Positions 11,820-21,324 of a stretch of 64,000 nucleotides of DNA are shown here, piece by piece. Position 1 is the stretch's first letter. Each line of letters starts with the position of its first letter. The DNA is from Valencia hispanica (lineage: Eukaryota; Chordata; Actinopteri; Cyprinodontiformes; Valenciidae). The translations under genes and the position numbers were made by a program. The notes below the pieces were generated by a model that was not told where the DNA came from, did not search any database, and was given only the letters and a program-made list of their open reading frames with translations. The stretch is taken from positions 48,473,318-48,537,317 of the forward strand of contig OY747716.1 in the NCBI GenBank assembly GCA_963556495.2. The letters are read 5' to 3'.

Positions 11820-12304
11820 TCTCAACTGATCAAAGCTTACAGCTTCAGCTAAAGTCCAAGCAAAGTTTAGCCCACTCCACATGTTTATGTTTGTGATGCT
11901 AGCACAGAGAAAATTTTTTCTTGACATCGCTCTCAAAAAACTCGTTGGCATGTAGATGATTTATAAAGGTCGTTGTGGAGACACCAACATTATCTGCAGC
12001 TAAATGTGTGTGGGAGCATAAACATGGGTCCTCATCCAGTTTTTTTTTCTTCACACTTTGTTGTTTTAATATGTTTTATTATTGATCTGACTGTAGATGT
12101 GGGCTAAGTTTAAGTGAGAATTTCAGAATTTATTTGCAAAAACTTTAATTGACCTTTTATTATTTTCCTTCAACTTCACAAATATGCAATACTTTATGTT
12201 GGTTTATCACATAAATCCCAATAAAATACGTAGATGTTTCTTGTTATAACGTGACAAAATGCTGAAAAGTCCATTCCTGCAGGTGACTTTCACATATCTT
12301 TGCT
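11820..12304. other. Intergenic, no gene seen
   Basis: No coding exon is recognised. Bases 12165-12300 resemble the end of the dispersed family represented at 60621-61167 ('aaatcccaataaaatac'). Confidence 0.35.
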
Positions 12305-12312
12305 GACTAACT

Positions 12313-13545
12313 CAGGGGTCAGCAACCTTTACAGTTCAGAGCCTTTTACCCCCAATGCTACGAAATAAACTTCCTCTACAGCCACAAGAAAAGATACATA
12401 TTATAAATATGTACTAAAGGAAATTGTGTTTTTTGACAGCTAAGGAAATTAAACTAAAATGTGTTTCTCTTCTTCTCAGATTTTAGCTCAAAATGAATCA
12501 TCTGACTTTTACAAATATATTTTGTAAAATATAAATGAGGCCCTTCTATAAATATGGAAAATTAAAGATATCTAGCACATAGTTTTGCAGCTAAAAACAT
12601 TAAATTACTTTTTAAAACTTTGTGCTATTGATGCTTTTCTGATGTAGATATTCTGTGCAGGTATTTCATAAAAACATCCAGGAGAACTGCTAAAACGTTA
12701 TGTCTTTCTGCAATTATAATAAAAACATTTCTTATTTAAAGAGGTGGGTAGTAACTAGTTACATTTACTGAGTTACATTTATTTGAGTAACTTTTTGGAA
12801 AAAATTTACTTAAGTAGTTTTGCTATGCCGTATGTTTTTATTTTTAGTTGAGCAATATTATGAAGTATCGCTACTCTAACTTGAGTAAAACTTCTAGATC
12901 CTCTACTCTGTGAGTAAATTCACTGAATGAGGAGCAAATGCATTTTAACCAAGAATATACCAGGCACAGACAGACAGTTTATTAAAGGAGACCTCATGTT
13001 TCTACACAAGCTTTGCTTTTCTAATGTAATCTTCTGTCTGTTGAGCTCGTTGCTTTTTGAGGTCAAGTGAATATATATATAAACACCATGAATTGTCACT
13101 GGAAGTCCTTTTTACCTCGTTCTAAGATATATTTGTTCATTACCTACTGTAAGTATTGGTATTATATTGGAAAAAAAAGACTTAGCAAAGTCTTTCTTCT
13201 GCTTTAAATTTGTTATGTAAGTATGTTATTTGTTTATATGATTTTTTTGTCATTTTAGTCTATAAAAGACCAGAATTTGCCTATAACGTTATATTTTTGT
13301 CTAAAGACATAATTAAAAAAATATTAGATCAGATGTTACTAGTATTCAAGTAGCTTTTATACCAAATACTTTTTAACTCTTAGTCAAGTAATTTTTTGGA
13401 CGGCTACCTTTTACTTTTACCTGAGTAAAAACATGTTGAAGCAGCGCTACTCTTACTTGAGTACAATTTTTGGCTACTCCACCCACCTCTGCTTATTAGA
13501 TGTCGTTAGAGCCACAGTGAATGAGCCGCAGGTTGGAGACCCTTG
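12313..13545. mobile_element. hAT-type element with a second hAT inserted
   Basis: The ends are 'caggggtcagcaacct' (12313) and 'aggttggagacccttg' (to 13545), the same family as 916-2046. Flanking octamers 'gactaact' and 'gactgacg' match at 6 of 8. The interior is occupied by a different hAT-like element at about 12739-13491. Confidence 0.7.
12739..13491. mobile_element. Nested hAT-like MITE ('agaggtgggtag' ends)
   Basis: The left end 'agaggtgggtagtaac' and the right end 'acccacctctg' are inverted. Subterminal sequence consists of 'tacttgagta' / 'tactcaagta'-like repeats. Flanks 'cttattta' and 'cttattag' suggest a decayed 8-bp duplication. Another copy enters the right edge of the window at 63616. 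Confidence 0.7.
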
Positions 13546-14027
13546 GACTGACGAGTTTATGTCCTTAAACTCCTTAAAAATAAACTTGTTTATATATCCA
13601 TTGCTGGTCAACACGTGTTCCAACTTGCATTCATTTTGGACCACTCCTCCTCCTCCTCCTTCTTCTTCTTCTTGTGATTTATTGGTTATTTGATTTATTT
13701 ATTGGTGGCACTCAATGCAAAGAGGTGCATTTTCCGCCACCTACTGTATCGGAGTGTGAACCAGAGTCAAGATTCCCATATCTAAAAAAATATATATATA
13801 TTCTTCCTATAACCCCAGATTCACTGAGAAATAAGAGCACCATTTTCACCCTAACTTTAGTCAGAACATTTTTTACATTGATTTCTTACAGTCCCTGATT
13901 ATGTAATTCCCTTATTAGAACTATCATCATTTTTATTTGTCATACTCGGGGTCCATAAAAAACAACACAAAACATGCAATACAATAATAATAAAAAAGAT
14001 TATAAAAGACACATATACCACCAGTGT
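13546..14027. other. Intergenic with (TCC)n(TTC)n run
   Basis: No gene is seen. A pyrimidine microsatellite 'ctcctcctcctccttcttc' lies at about 13645-13672, and a short (TA)n at 13790-13800. Confidence 0.5.
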
Positions 14028-14456
14028 TTCCACATAGATGACTGGTAACACACTGCACTAAGACTGAGATCCACCAGCATAAAAACAAGACTGTTCTCAG
14101 AGTTGTTCCTTCTGTGTTCTGCTCTGTCTTCTCAAACCCCCAGACGGTCGTGGCAGATGGCCGCTCCTACTGAGCCTGGTTCTGTTGGAGGTTTCTTCCT
14201 GTTAAAGGGGAGTTTTTCCTCTCCACTGTCGCTACATGCTTGCTCAGTATGAGGGATTGCTGAAGGATTGCTGTGGTTGGAAATCTGCCCAACCTCACGC
14301 CAATGACTGACGCAATCTGCTGGGATTCCTTAAATAGGAAACTTTTTAACTGATTGGAATGTTTGTATAATTGTATTGAAATGACTTCTTGTTAAGTGCC
14401 TTGAGATGACATCTGTTGTGAATTGGCGCTATATAAATAAACTGAATTGAATTGAA
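14028..14456 (+). mobile_element. LINE 3' UTR/tail
   Basis: This is the plus-strand copy of the LINE 3' end seen in minus orientation at 962-1645 and 33536-34494. It contains 'cctgttaaaggggagttttt', 'ctgacgcaatctgctggg' and ends 'gcgctatataaataaactg' followed by (AATTG)n. Its own coding part is absent. Confidence 0.75.
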
Positions 14457-14459
14457 TAG

Positions 14460-15890
14460 AGTTATTCAGATGCTGAATAAATCTGTACATCAAATTTCTC
14501 ATTAGAGCCTGAAAGGCACTGACATGAGCATCACGAAACAAAAGACTGGGGGTACTTGACCTTGGCTTCCTGAGCAGCATCCTTAATGCAACTTTAAGCT
14601 TCTGAATGCTGGCTCTCTTAAAATTGCTCCACAGAGGAGCAGTATACAATGCTGTACAGTAAGTTCTGAAAAGACAAACTTTTACACCGTCTGAACACGT
14701 GTGAAGTTTCCTGGACAAAATATCGGCTTGAACATAGAAAGTGCGACACTGCTGAAATATATCTTCATCATCACCAAGCGGATCTGTGATGAAGTGACCC
14801 AAGCATTTAGTTGTTCTACAAACACTTATCTTTTTTTTCCAGCCAAATAAAAGTCGGGGAAACAGAGTTCTTTATCCCGTTTGGTCCGACAAATTAGTAC
14901 AACACTCCCCATTTGACTTGCATTTTCTGATTAGAATACCAGTGAATAAAGATTCTTACTACACTATCAGAGACACCTCTTTTACTTAATTTATAAAACA
15001 GCTTAAAGCGGTTAACCCTGTCAAATGCTTTAGATGCATCAATGAACCCCATGAACACGAAGGGATTTTCTTTTAGATACATCTGTGCTGCCTCCTTCAG
15101 GCCATTGACACACAGATCTGTTCCCAGCTTGGATTTGAAGCCAAACTGGTCATGTGTTGTTGTTATGCTGTGACACATACGTTAAAATAATACATTTTCT
15201 AAAACTTTAGATATAACACTAGCTAAGGCTGTTGGCCTGTAGTTATCCAGGCTCTCAACTTTGCCAGCTTTGTCCTTGATAACAGACAGTAAGGTAACAG
15301 TCCGTGGGTCATGAACCCAGAGAAACACAATAGAAGAAGTATAGCCGTCTTTGGACTTGCATACTTTAAATGTTCTGCTGGGATATTATCTGAGCCAGTT
15401 GCCTTATTCTCAGATAATCAAGCTACTGCTTGTTGCACTTCACAAGGAGTGATAATCACAGAATCCCTCCCAGCAATACTTCCCACTTCACAGGGCTCAC
15501 TTTTAATACAGTTAAATAGGGCAGAGTAGTGATGCCTCCACAGATCAGCTATGTTGTCATCCCCAGAGACCCCTTCTATGGCGCCGGGCTGTGTTGACCC
15601 TGTTTAGCGCCCTCACCTCATTCCAGAAGCCCACAACATTATTATATTGCGGTTTTTCAGCCGTGGAGTCCGCTCTCAAATCTGTTCACATTTAGCTATG
15701 TAGCAAATGGCATATTTATACCTTGCACTGGTGCCCTTTTTATGCCCCAGAACAGGCCCTGCCTGCATGCACCCATGCCTTATATGCTTCTTTAGCTTCT
15801 ACTTGATGTACCGCCAGATGCTTATTCCATCCTGGCTAGATATTTTTAGCCTTTACACATGTAAGATATGATCGACGGCTCTCATAGATA
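14460..15890 (-). pseudogene. LINE ORF2 fragment (reverse transcriptase), degenerate
   Basis: Read from about 15890 downward, this is a decayed non-LTR retrotransposon ORF2. Visible pieces are DNYRPTALASVISKVLEN, then QFGFKSKLGTDLC and VFMGFIDASKAFDRVN (palm motif, FxDxxKAFD), and a C-terminal part with GHFITDPLGDDEDIF, VCLFRTYCTALYTAPLW and LRMLLRKPRSS. The reading frame is broken by several stops and shifts. The word pattern is that of 'jockey-like' LINE proteins common in fish. An hAT element sits at its upstream side (15899-17356). Confidence 0.75.
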
Positions 15891-15898
15891 GCAGTAAC

Positions 15899-17356
15899 TA
15901 GTGATGTGCGGATCGATACTAAAACATCGATATCTCCAATACCAGTTTTGTATGTTCTAGAATCGATGTTCTTATCAAAATATCGATATTTCAGTCATTT
16001 GGAGAAAATATGTCGTTTATTGGAAATAGAAATACAGCGGAAAGTAACCACAATTACCCTAGTTTATCTCAATAATGCCCACTTGTCAGAACTACTTGTT
16101 CTTCCGCCTGCCAAGTCATGTGCGTGATACGGCACTGTACAACTGCAGAGCATGCTAGCCACTCAGTCCGCTGGCACATGTTCAGTCGCTGTCAGTCCAA
16201 ATACAGTGCAATTGTCTCCTTTTTTCACCACGGCAGCAAGGCCACAGAGAAGCTCAGGGATATTCAGAAACAGCTGAAAATAGCAGAACACAAGCTAATT
16301 CAGTCAGTAGAGACCCGCTGTAACCACAGCCCTCTGCCTTTTAGGAAAAATGCACTGTGCTTAAATGTGGGAGAATTATCCTTCATAAAGCAAACAGTTG
16401 ACACACTCCAACCATTTGAAGAAGTAACCCGGGATGTTTCCGCTGCAAAACACGTGGTACTCATTCACAGGTCAGTGGCAGCTTGTGAACGCCAGGGCAG
16501 TCCACTTGCCACACAGCTGGCACAGCAGTTTCAGCGCAGATTCAGGGGTATTGAGAGCATTCACTGTCTAGCTGCCAGTACCTTTCTAGATGTTAGGTTT
16601 AAACATCTTGGATTTTGAGACAAAGACAATGTTTAGGTAATGAAAAAACGCCTCTGCGCTGAAATGCAGGAAGTTTGTCCGACAGGAGAGTCAGCTTTCA
16701 CTTTAACTCCAAGCTCAATGCCTACTGCTAGCTCTACCTCAGGGTCTAATCAGGGCCCTGCACCTTCTGGTCCAGCTGCGACCAAAGGAGGGATGTGGAC
16801 TGATTTTGAGAAACAGGTTTTGTTAAGCCAACATCATCGGTCAGCTTCCACTGATGTACTCATTGACGTACACCGGTCCTCAGAGGAAAAACTGATCCCC
16901 CGAGATGAGGATCCACTACTTTGGAGGCAAGAGCATGAACAAACCTTCCCAGCCCTGAGCAAACTTGCAGTGAGATACCTGGGAATCGTTGCTTCTTCTG
17001 TACCTGCAGAGAGAATCTTTTCAAAGGCAGGCGAGGTTGTCAGCAAAAAAAGGAGCAGACTCAAAGGAAAAACTGTTAATATGTTGTTATCCTAAACAAA
17101 AACCTGTGAATGAGAGAAATTTTGAGGGAAGGTTAAAAACCTTCAAGGAGACCGGATTAACATGTCACTAAACCAAAAAGTGTAAATGTTTATTGTTTTA
17201 TGTTGAGATGTTCCGGCAGGCGTTTACTTGTTACTTTAATTTCCCAAACAGTAATATTTTGGCAAAGTATCGGTATCGGATCGGTACCGCCGATACTCGC
17301 CTTCATTTTACTTGGTATCGGATCGGATAGGAAACCAGTGGTATCGCACATCACTA
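15899..17356 (+). mobile_element. hAT transposon, complete ends, perfect 8-bp target duplication
   Basis: The ends are 'tagtgatgtgcgg' (15899) and its imperfect complement 'gtatcgcacatcacta' (to 17356). Perfect octamers GCAGTAAC flank at 15891-15898 and 17357-17364. Subterminal sequence is full of 'atcgat' and 'cggtatcgg' motifs. At 1458 bp it holds a C-terminal transposase remnant on the plus strand. It inserted into older LINE sequence that continues on both sides on the minus strand. Confidence 0.92.
16118..17095 (+). pseudogene. hAT (ZBED-like) transposase remnant
   Basis: Two in-frame blocks, 16118-16618 and 16640-17095, encode the C-terminal half of a hAT transposase. The first has SVETRCNH and SFIKQTVDTLQPFEEVT; the second carries the dimerisation (hATC) region with DPLLWRQEHEQTFPALSKLA, RYLGIVASSVPAERIFSKAG and KKRSRLKGKTVNMLLS. 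A TGA near 16617 interrupts the frame, and the BED zinc finger and N-terminal catalytic residues are missing. It is non-functional as a transposase. It resembles ZBED4/ZBED1-like hATs. Confidence 0.88.
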
Positions 17357-17630
17357 GCAGTAACAATACTTTCATACATTACACAGAGGTCCTTACCATG
17401 GGAAATATCATTACAATGAACATCTGTGCACATAGTTGCATGTCTAGGTCAATGTACTTTGCTTAGAGCAGTATCTGTTTTCATGCGATATGTCACAAGA
17501 TCATATTCTGAAAGTTTGGTATCCTTTGTCTTGAATACTTATTACAGCGGATAAGAACATGTTCCACATTCTCTATCTCATCACGATGCTCACATAACCC
17601 TGTTGCATGCTTGTTAATAAGATCTAAACA

Positions 17631-17997
17631 GTGGCGGTTCTAGACCAAATTTACCAGGGGGGCCAGGGGGGGGGGCAGAATGAAACTATATTTCAATATG
17701 TCATCGTTTAGTATATTAAATGAGCCTAAGGGAATCTTGTGGCTCCTGATCCAGCAGATGAAACTCAATATGGCTGAAGCTAAAAGTTCAACACATTAAT
17801 TTTTAACTCATTGTTAAAATAAAACTTTAAAGGTAAGGAATGAAATCGGTCCAAGACATAATTTAGTTATGGTTTCTGTCCTAAATCATCTTAAAACAAC
17901 TGATTTAGTATTTCTGCAGTACAGGGGCCATAAGAGGGGCCAGGATCAGTTCTACAGGGGCCCTGGCCCCCGTTGGGCCCTGTCTAGAACCGCCCAG
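17631..17997. mobile_element. hAT-type MITE inside the RNase H LINE
   Basis: The ends are 'cagtggcggttctagacc' and a right end containing 'tctagaaccgcc', inverted. Flanking octamers 'gatctaaa' and 'gttctaaa' differ at one base. G-rich subterminal runs occur near 17656-17674 with complementary C-rich sequence near 17960. Removing it rejoins the LINE reading described for 17380-18720. Confidence 0.8.
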
Positions 17998-18212
17998 GGT
18001 TCTAAAGTTTTATTCAGCCTCCTATGTTCTAATCTTAACCGAGTGAAGACCCTCTCCTCCTTATTGCTAAATCGAGTACACAGTCTGTTTCCCACTGTGC
18101 TCTGCAAGGAATATAAATGTCTTCCAACTGTCAATCCCTCCCAATGAGACTGCCATAATATTTATAATTTTTATAATTAATATTTATATTTATAATAATA
18201 CAACAAATCAAT

Positions 18213-18425
18213 TATGGACAGCCCTGAGCATCCTCTTCATGAGACAGTCACACAACAACAGAGCGTCTTCAGTCGGAGGCTTCTTCAGTTTCGCTGCAAC
18301 ACAGACCGCTACAGGAAATCCTTGCTGCCCACAGCCATCATTATCTACAACAACTCCTTAAAGAATTTATTATATGAGCTACAACACTTAGTTTCCCTCT
18401 GGGATCAATAAAGTATTTTTGAATT
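18213..18425 (+). mobile_element. LINE 3' tail
   Basis: It encodes PEHPLHETVTQQQSVFSRRL then YRKSLLPTAIIIYNNSL, the ORF2 C-terminus of a fish LINE, followed by 'gggatcaataaagtattttt' and an A/T tail. It is nearly identical to the tail at 58731-58945 and 5'-truncated. A/T-rich sequence precedes it (18150-18210). Confidence 0.85.
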
Positions 18426-18759
18426 TGAATTGAATTTCTTTTGATCAATGACTTTGTTTCTGCCCTACTAAAAGGAACGTCCATAACAGGATCATTCATT
18501 GAAGGTGCCTGCTTTGCTAATTGATCAGCCGCTTCGTTGTCCTTTATTCCTCTGTGAGCTGGAATCCAGAAAAAACAAAACTTTAAAACCTCTTCTATGC
18601 AGTCTATGTAAGGTTTCGTAAATTTCATTGACCAAGAGCCACAAGAGCTGAACTCGAGTCTGAGCAGATTATGACATCCTTCACCTGTGAGACTTTTATC
18701 CACTGCAAAGTTGATAAAACTGCAAAATGATCCACGGTTTTCCTTTTAATTGAAACATA

Positions 18760-19470
18760 AAGTGCCGGAATCACAAAAGCGAAAGTGGACCGCTACTTCT
18801 GGGTGTTTAGCTGTTTTATCCATGACCCTCCGGCACCGACAGGACAGCGTATCCGTTAGCTGATGGGTTGCCAGGTTCGCCTCAAACAGACTCGGCCTCT
18901 GCTTTAAGCTGAATCGGGGTTCCCTAGGTCGGACCTGGCATCCCTTTCTGCCTGCCCGAACGCATAAACGTCACCCCCCCCCCCCACCCACCCGTTTCCT
19001 CCGCGGATGCTGCAGTCAAGTTGGTCGCGCCTGCGCACTGTCGGTCCTCTTTTTGCTCGGAAGGTAAGTGCGGCATGGCGCGTGTTTCTTCCTTCAGGGA
19101 ATAAACGGACAACTTTATCCGTTTTTAGCGCAGACGAGTGTGGATTCAGAGGCAGGAAAGTAGTTTCCACCCGGGTAAGCGAGGCCTTCGGAGTAGTCGC
19201 TTGGTTTTTGTCCGGTTGAATTCCAGTCGGGCGGCGGGGCAGGGTGTGGGTGTCCGGGGCTGAATCAAAAGGGACATGCGGCCTTCAGCGGCGCGGCGCT
19301 TGGCGTCTTGTCGGCCGCGTTTCCCCCCCCCAGCCTTCCACGGTGTCTCCTGGCGGCCAGGTCCTGTTCGTGGAGCCCAAAATAAAAGCTCAAGCCCCGA
19401 GCTGCCGTCGAACGTGGAGTGAATTTGGGTCTTTATTTTGCAGCTCGCTTCGGTTAGCATTTGTAGTAGC
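18760..19470 (+). promoter_or_regulatory. eif5a2: CpG-rich promoter region of eif5a2
   Basis: CpG density rises sharply compared with the surrounding A/T-rich DNA and falls again after about 19470. It holds a candidate non-coding first exon with a pyrimidine tract CCTCTTTTT at 19046-19054, like a 5'TOP start, and a strong donor AAG|GTAAGT after 19063. A C-run lies at about 18975-18985. No TATA box is evident. Confidence 0.65.
19020..19063 (+). other. eif5a2: Probable eif5a2 non-coding exon 1
   Basis: eIF5A genes have a short non-coding first exon, and here 'gctcggaag' is followed by the consensus donor 'gtaagtg' at 19064. The start is not determined; I set it just upstream of the pyrimidine tract. 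The next acceptor, 'cctcgcag' ending at 21136, gives a 2.1-kb first intron with no other feature seen. Confidence 0.55.
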
Positions 19471-20999
19471 TGTTAGCTCACATATTTAAACATCCCCTTA
19501 ACGACTTAGGAGTTTGTTTTGTTACAATTAAATGAAGCTTTTTGATTTAATGACGCAATATAAATAAAGATAAAGTCACTAAATGTAGTTTTCCCCACTC
19601 TGTTTTCACCCCAATATGTCGGTGTTGTTAACAGAAGGCCAAGCTAGCGTGTGCTACATTCCTAAATTATCCCGTTAATCCCAATGAGAGACTTATTCCT
19701 TACTTGTCTTAAACACACTCCCTTCTTTTAATAAAATAAGTGAATAAATAATAGATTTATGTTGCCGTAACTGGTCCAGCCCCGTTTAAAGCAGCGGTGG
19801 ATGACACAGCAGTTGAGCCTCGTGTTTAGCCGGTTAGCCTGGCTTGAGCTTCCACGTTTCATGGACGCTGCGGATTTATCCAGACATGCTTCAGTCTGAC
19901 CGGGGTACAAAGAAGAGGGAAAAGGCGTGGATATTTAAACATTGTCGTCCGGGAAACATCTCTGCATTTCTGATCTGATTGGATTGCTGAAAAGAGGCCC
20001 AGGAAAGCGAACTTATTGAGCTTTGACTGTAAAATGTAGGAATGCATCACTTTATGTCTTTTTTTTTTATTTGCTAAACGTGATTGCAAACCATGATTTA
20101 CAGTTTTAGAAAGTTGACACGAATATTTCAGGTCTGAAAACATGGTGAATGGCGAAATGCATCAGGTTGAGTTTGAATGAGCCAATTCGCTGTTTTCTGG
20201 CTCTAAAGCACAAACAGGATTCATGTTCAGTCTTTTAGCTTCATTTTCCCGTATACTTGTTTTCTTTAGAAGAATTAAATAACAATGCAGGAGCATGAAT
20301 ACAAACTTAAACCAGTAGCTTTAAAGAGTTTTTGGTTAAATCTGAGATGTTACCTAGCCTAAATTAAAATCAAACATTTTGATGAATTTCATTGGGGCAA
20401 CAAGCATCAGAACTTGAATTGTTGCTGAAAATAACAACGGTAGACGTGTTCTGTCAACTTCCAGCAGTATTTCCATTTAATAAAAAAGGCTGTTATAGAT
20501 CAAATTGACGTTTAAGTAAAGATGTCTGCAAGACTGTAATCACAAATGACAGCTTGGATGCAATGTTTTGGTGGGCTGTAAAATTTCGGCTGCATTAAAA
20601 CGTACAGTACTTTTATTATGCATGGGTGAAGCTCACAGCTTTTCTTAATCCTAATGTCCAAGGTCCTGGAGCTTGAAACGAGTGGTGGGAGCGTTTTCTT
20701 CATCAGTATTTGTATTTTTTTCAGTGCTGATCAGTAATATTCCAACATTTTCCTTCTATGCTGCAGCCATCTAAAGGAAATGTAAAAAGAAAACAACAAC
20801 CTGAGAAAAACTCCAGAAATCAATCTAAACGACTTGGATGCAGGTGTGGAAAGCTTGGGAACCCGGTAGAGTTCAGTATTCATATCTACCGACACCAGAC
20901 TGTAAAACTCCTGGATTCCATTAAATCGTATGTTGTTGTTTTTTAAGCCATAAAAGCAAATGTGAGAAACATGGAAATATCTCAGACACCTAGGCAGCT

Positions 21000-21225
21000 G
21001 GGCGGTTCCACGTCTGTCTCTCTGTTCACAGCTCGACTCCAGGAAGACTAAAACGTTTATTATTCTTTGTTTAGCTCGTACGGTGCGACGGGAGGATTTA
21101 AACGTAAAGCTCTCGTCTCTCTCTCTGTCCTCGCAGCGCCCCAGACCCATCGCACCATGGCAGATCCCGATCTTGACTTCACGACTGGTGAGTCTGGCGC
21201 CTCCGCCACCTACCCCATGCAGTGC
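21000..21225 (+). repeat. eif5a2 start-exon segment that has an inverted copy downstream
   Basis: These 226 bp cover the end of intron 1, the splice acceptor, the ATG and the first 23 codons. They occur again in reverse complement at 24157-24382 with four mismatches by my count. Confidence 0.95.
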
Positions 21226-21324
21226 TCCGCCCTGCGTAAGAACGGGTACGTGGTGCTGAAGGGACGTCCCTGCAAAATCGTGGAGATGTCCACCTCCAAG
21301 ACCGGCAAACACGGACATGCCAAG
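21157..21324 (+). CDS. eif5a2: eif5a2 first coding exon
   Basis: Acceptor 'cctcgcag' at 21129-21136, ATG at 21157, donor 'gtacgt' at 21325. It encodes 56 residues including the hypusine loop KTGKHGHAK. Confidence 0.95.

Larger units (their letters stand above)
17380..18720 (-). pseudogene. RNase H-encoding LINE fragment, twice interrupted
   Basis: On the minus strand about 18640-18500 encodes CFFWIPAHRGIKDNEAADQL, the conserved C-terminal part of the RNase H domain found in I-clade-like LINEs (the Asp of NEAAD is catalytic). Further down come NKEERVFTRLRLEHRRLN (about 18090-18010) and, after an interruption, HATGLCEHRDEIENVEHVLI (about 17610-17540), the usual post-RNase H Cys/His segment. 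The copy is split by a plus-strand LINE tail (18213-18425) and a hAT-type MITE (17631-17997). The reverse transcriptase is missing upstream. Confidence 0.8.

Noticed and set aside
20731..21318. 195-codon minus-strand frame antisense to eif5a2
   Set aside because: It overlaps the eif5a2 start exon in reverse and has no recognisable domain; it is a shadow of the real coding exon and GC-rich acceptor region.
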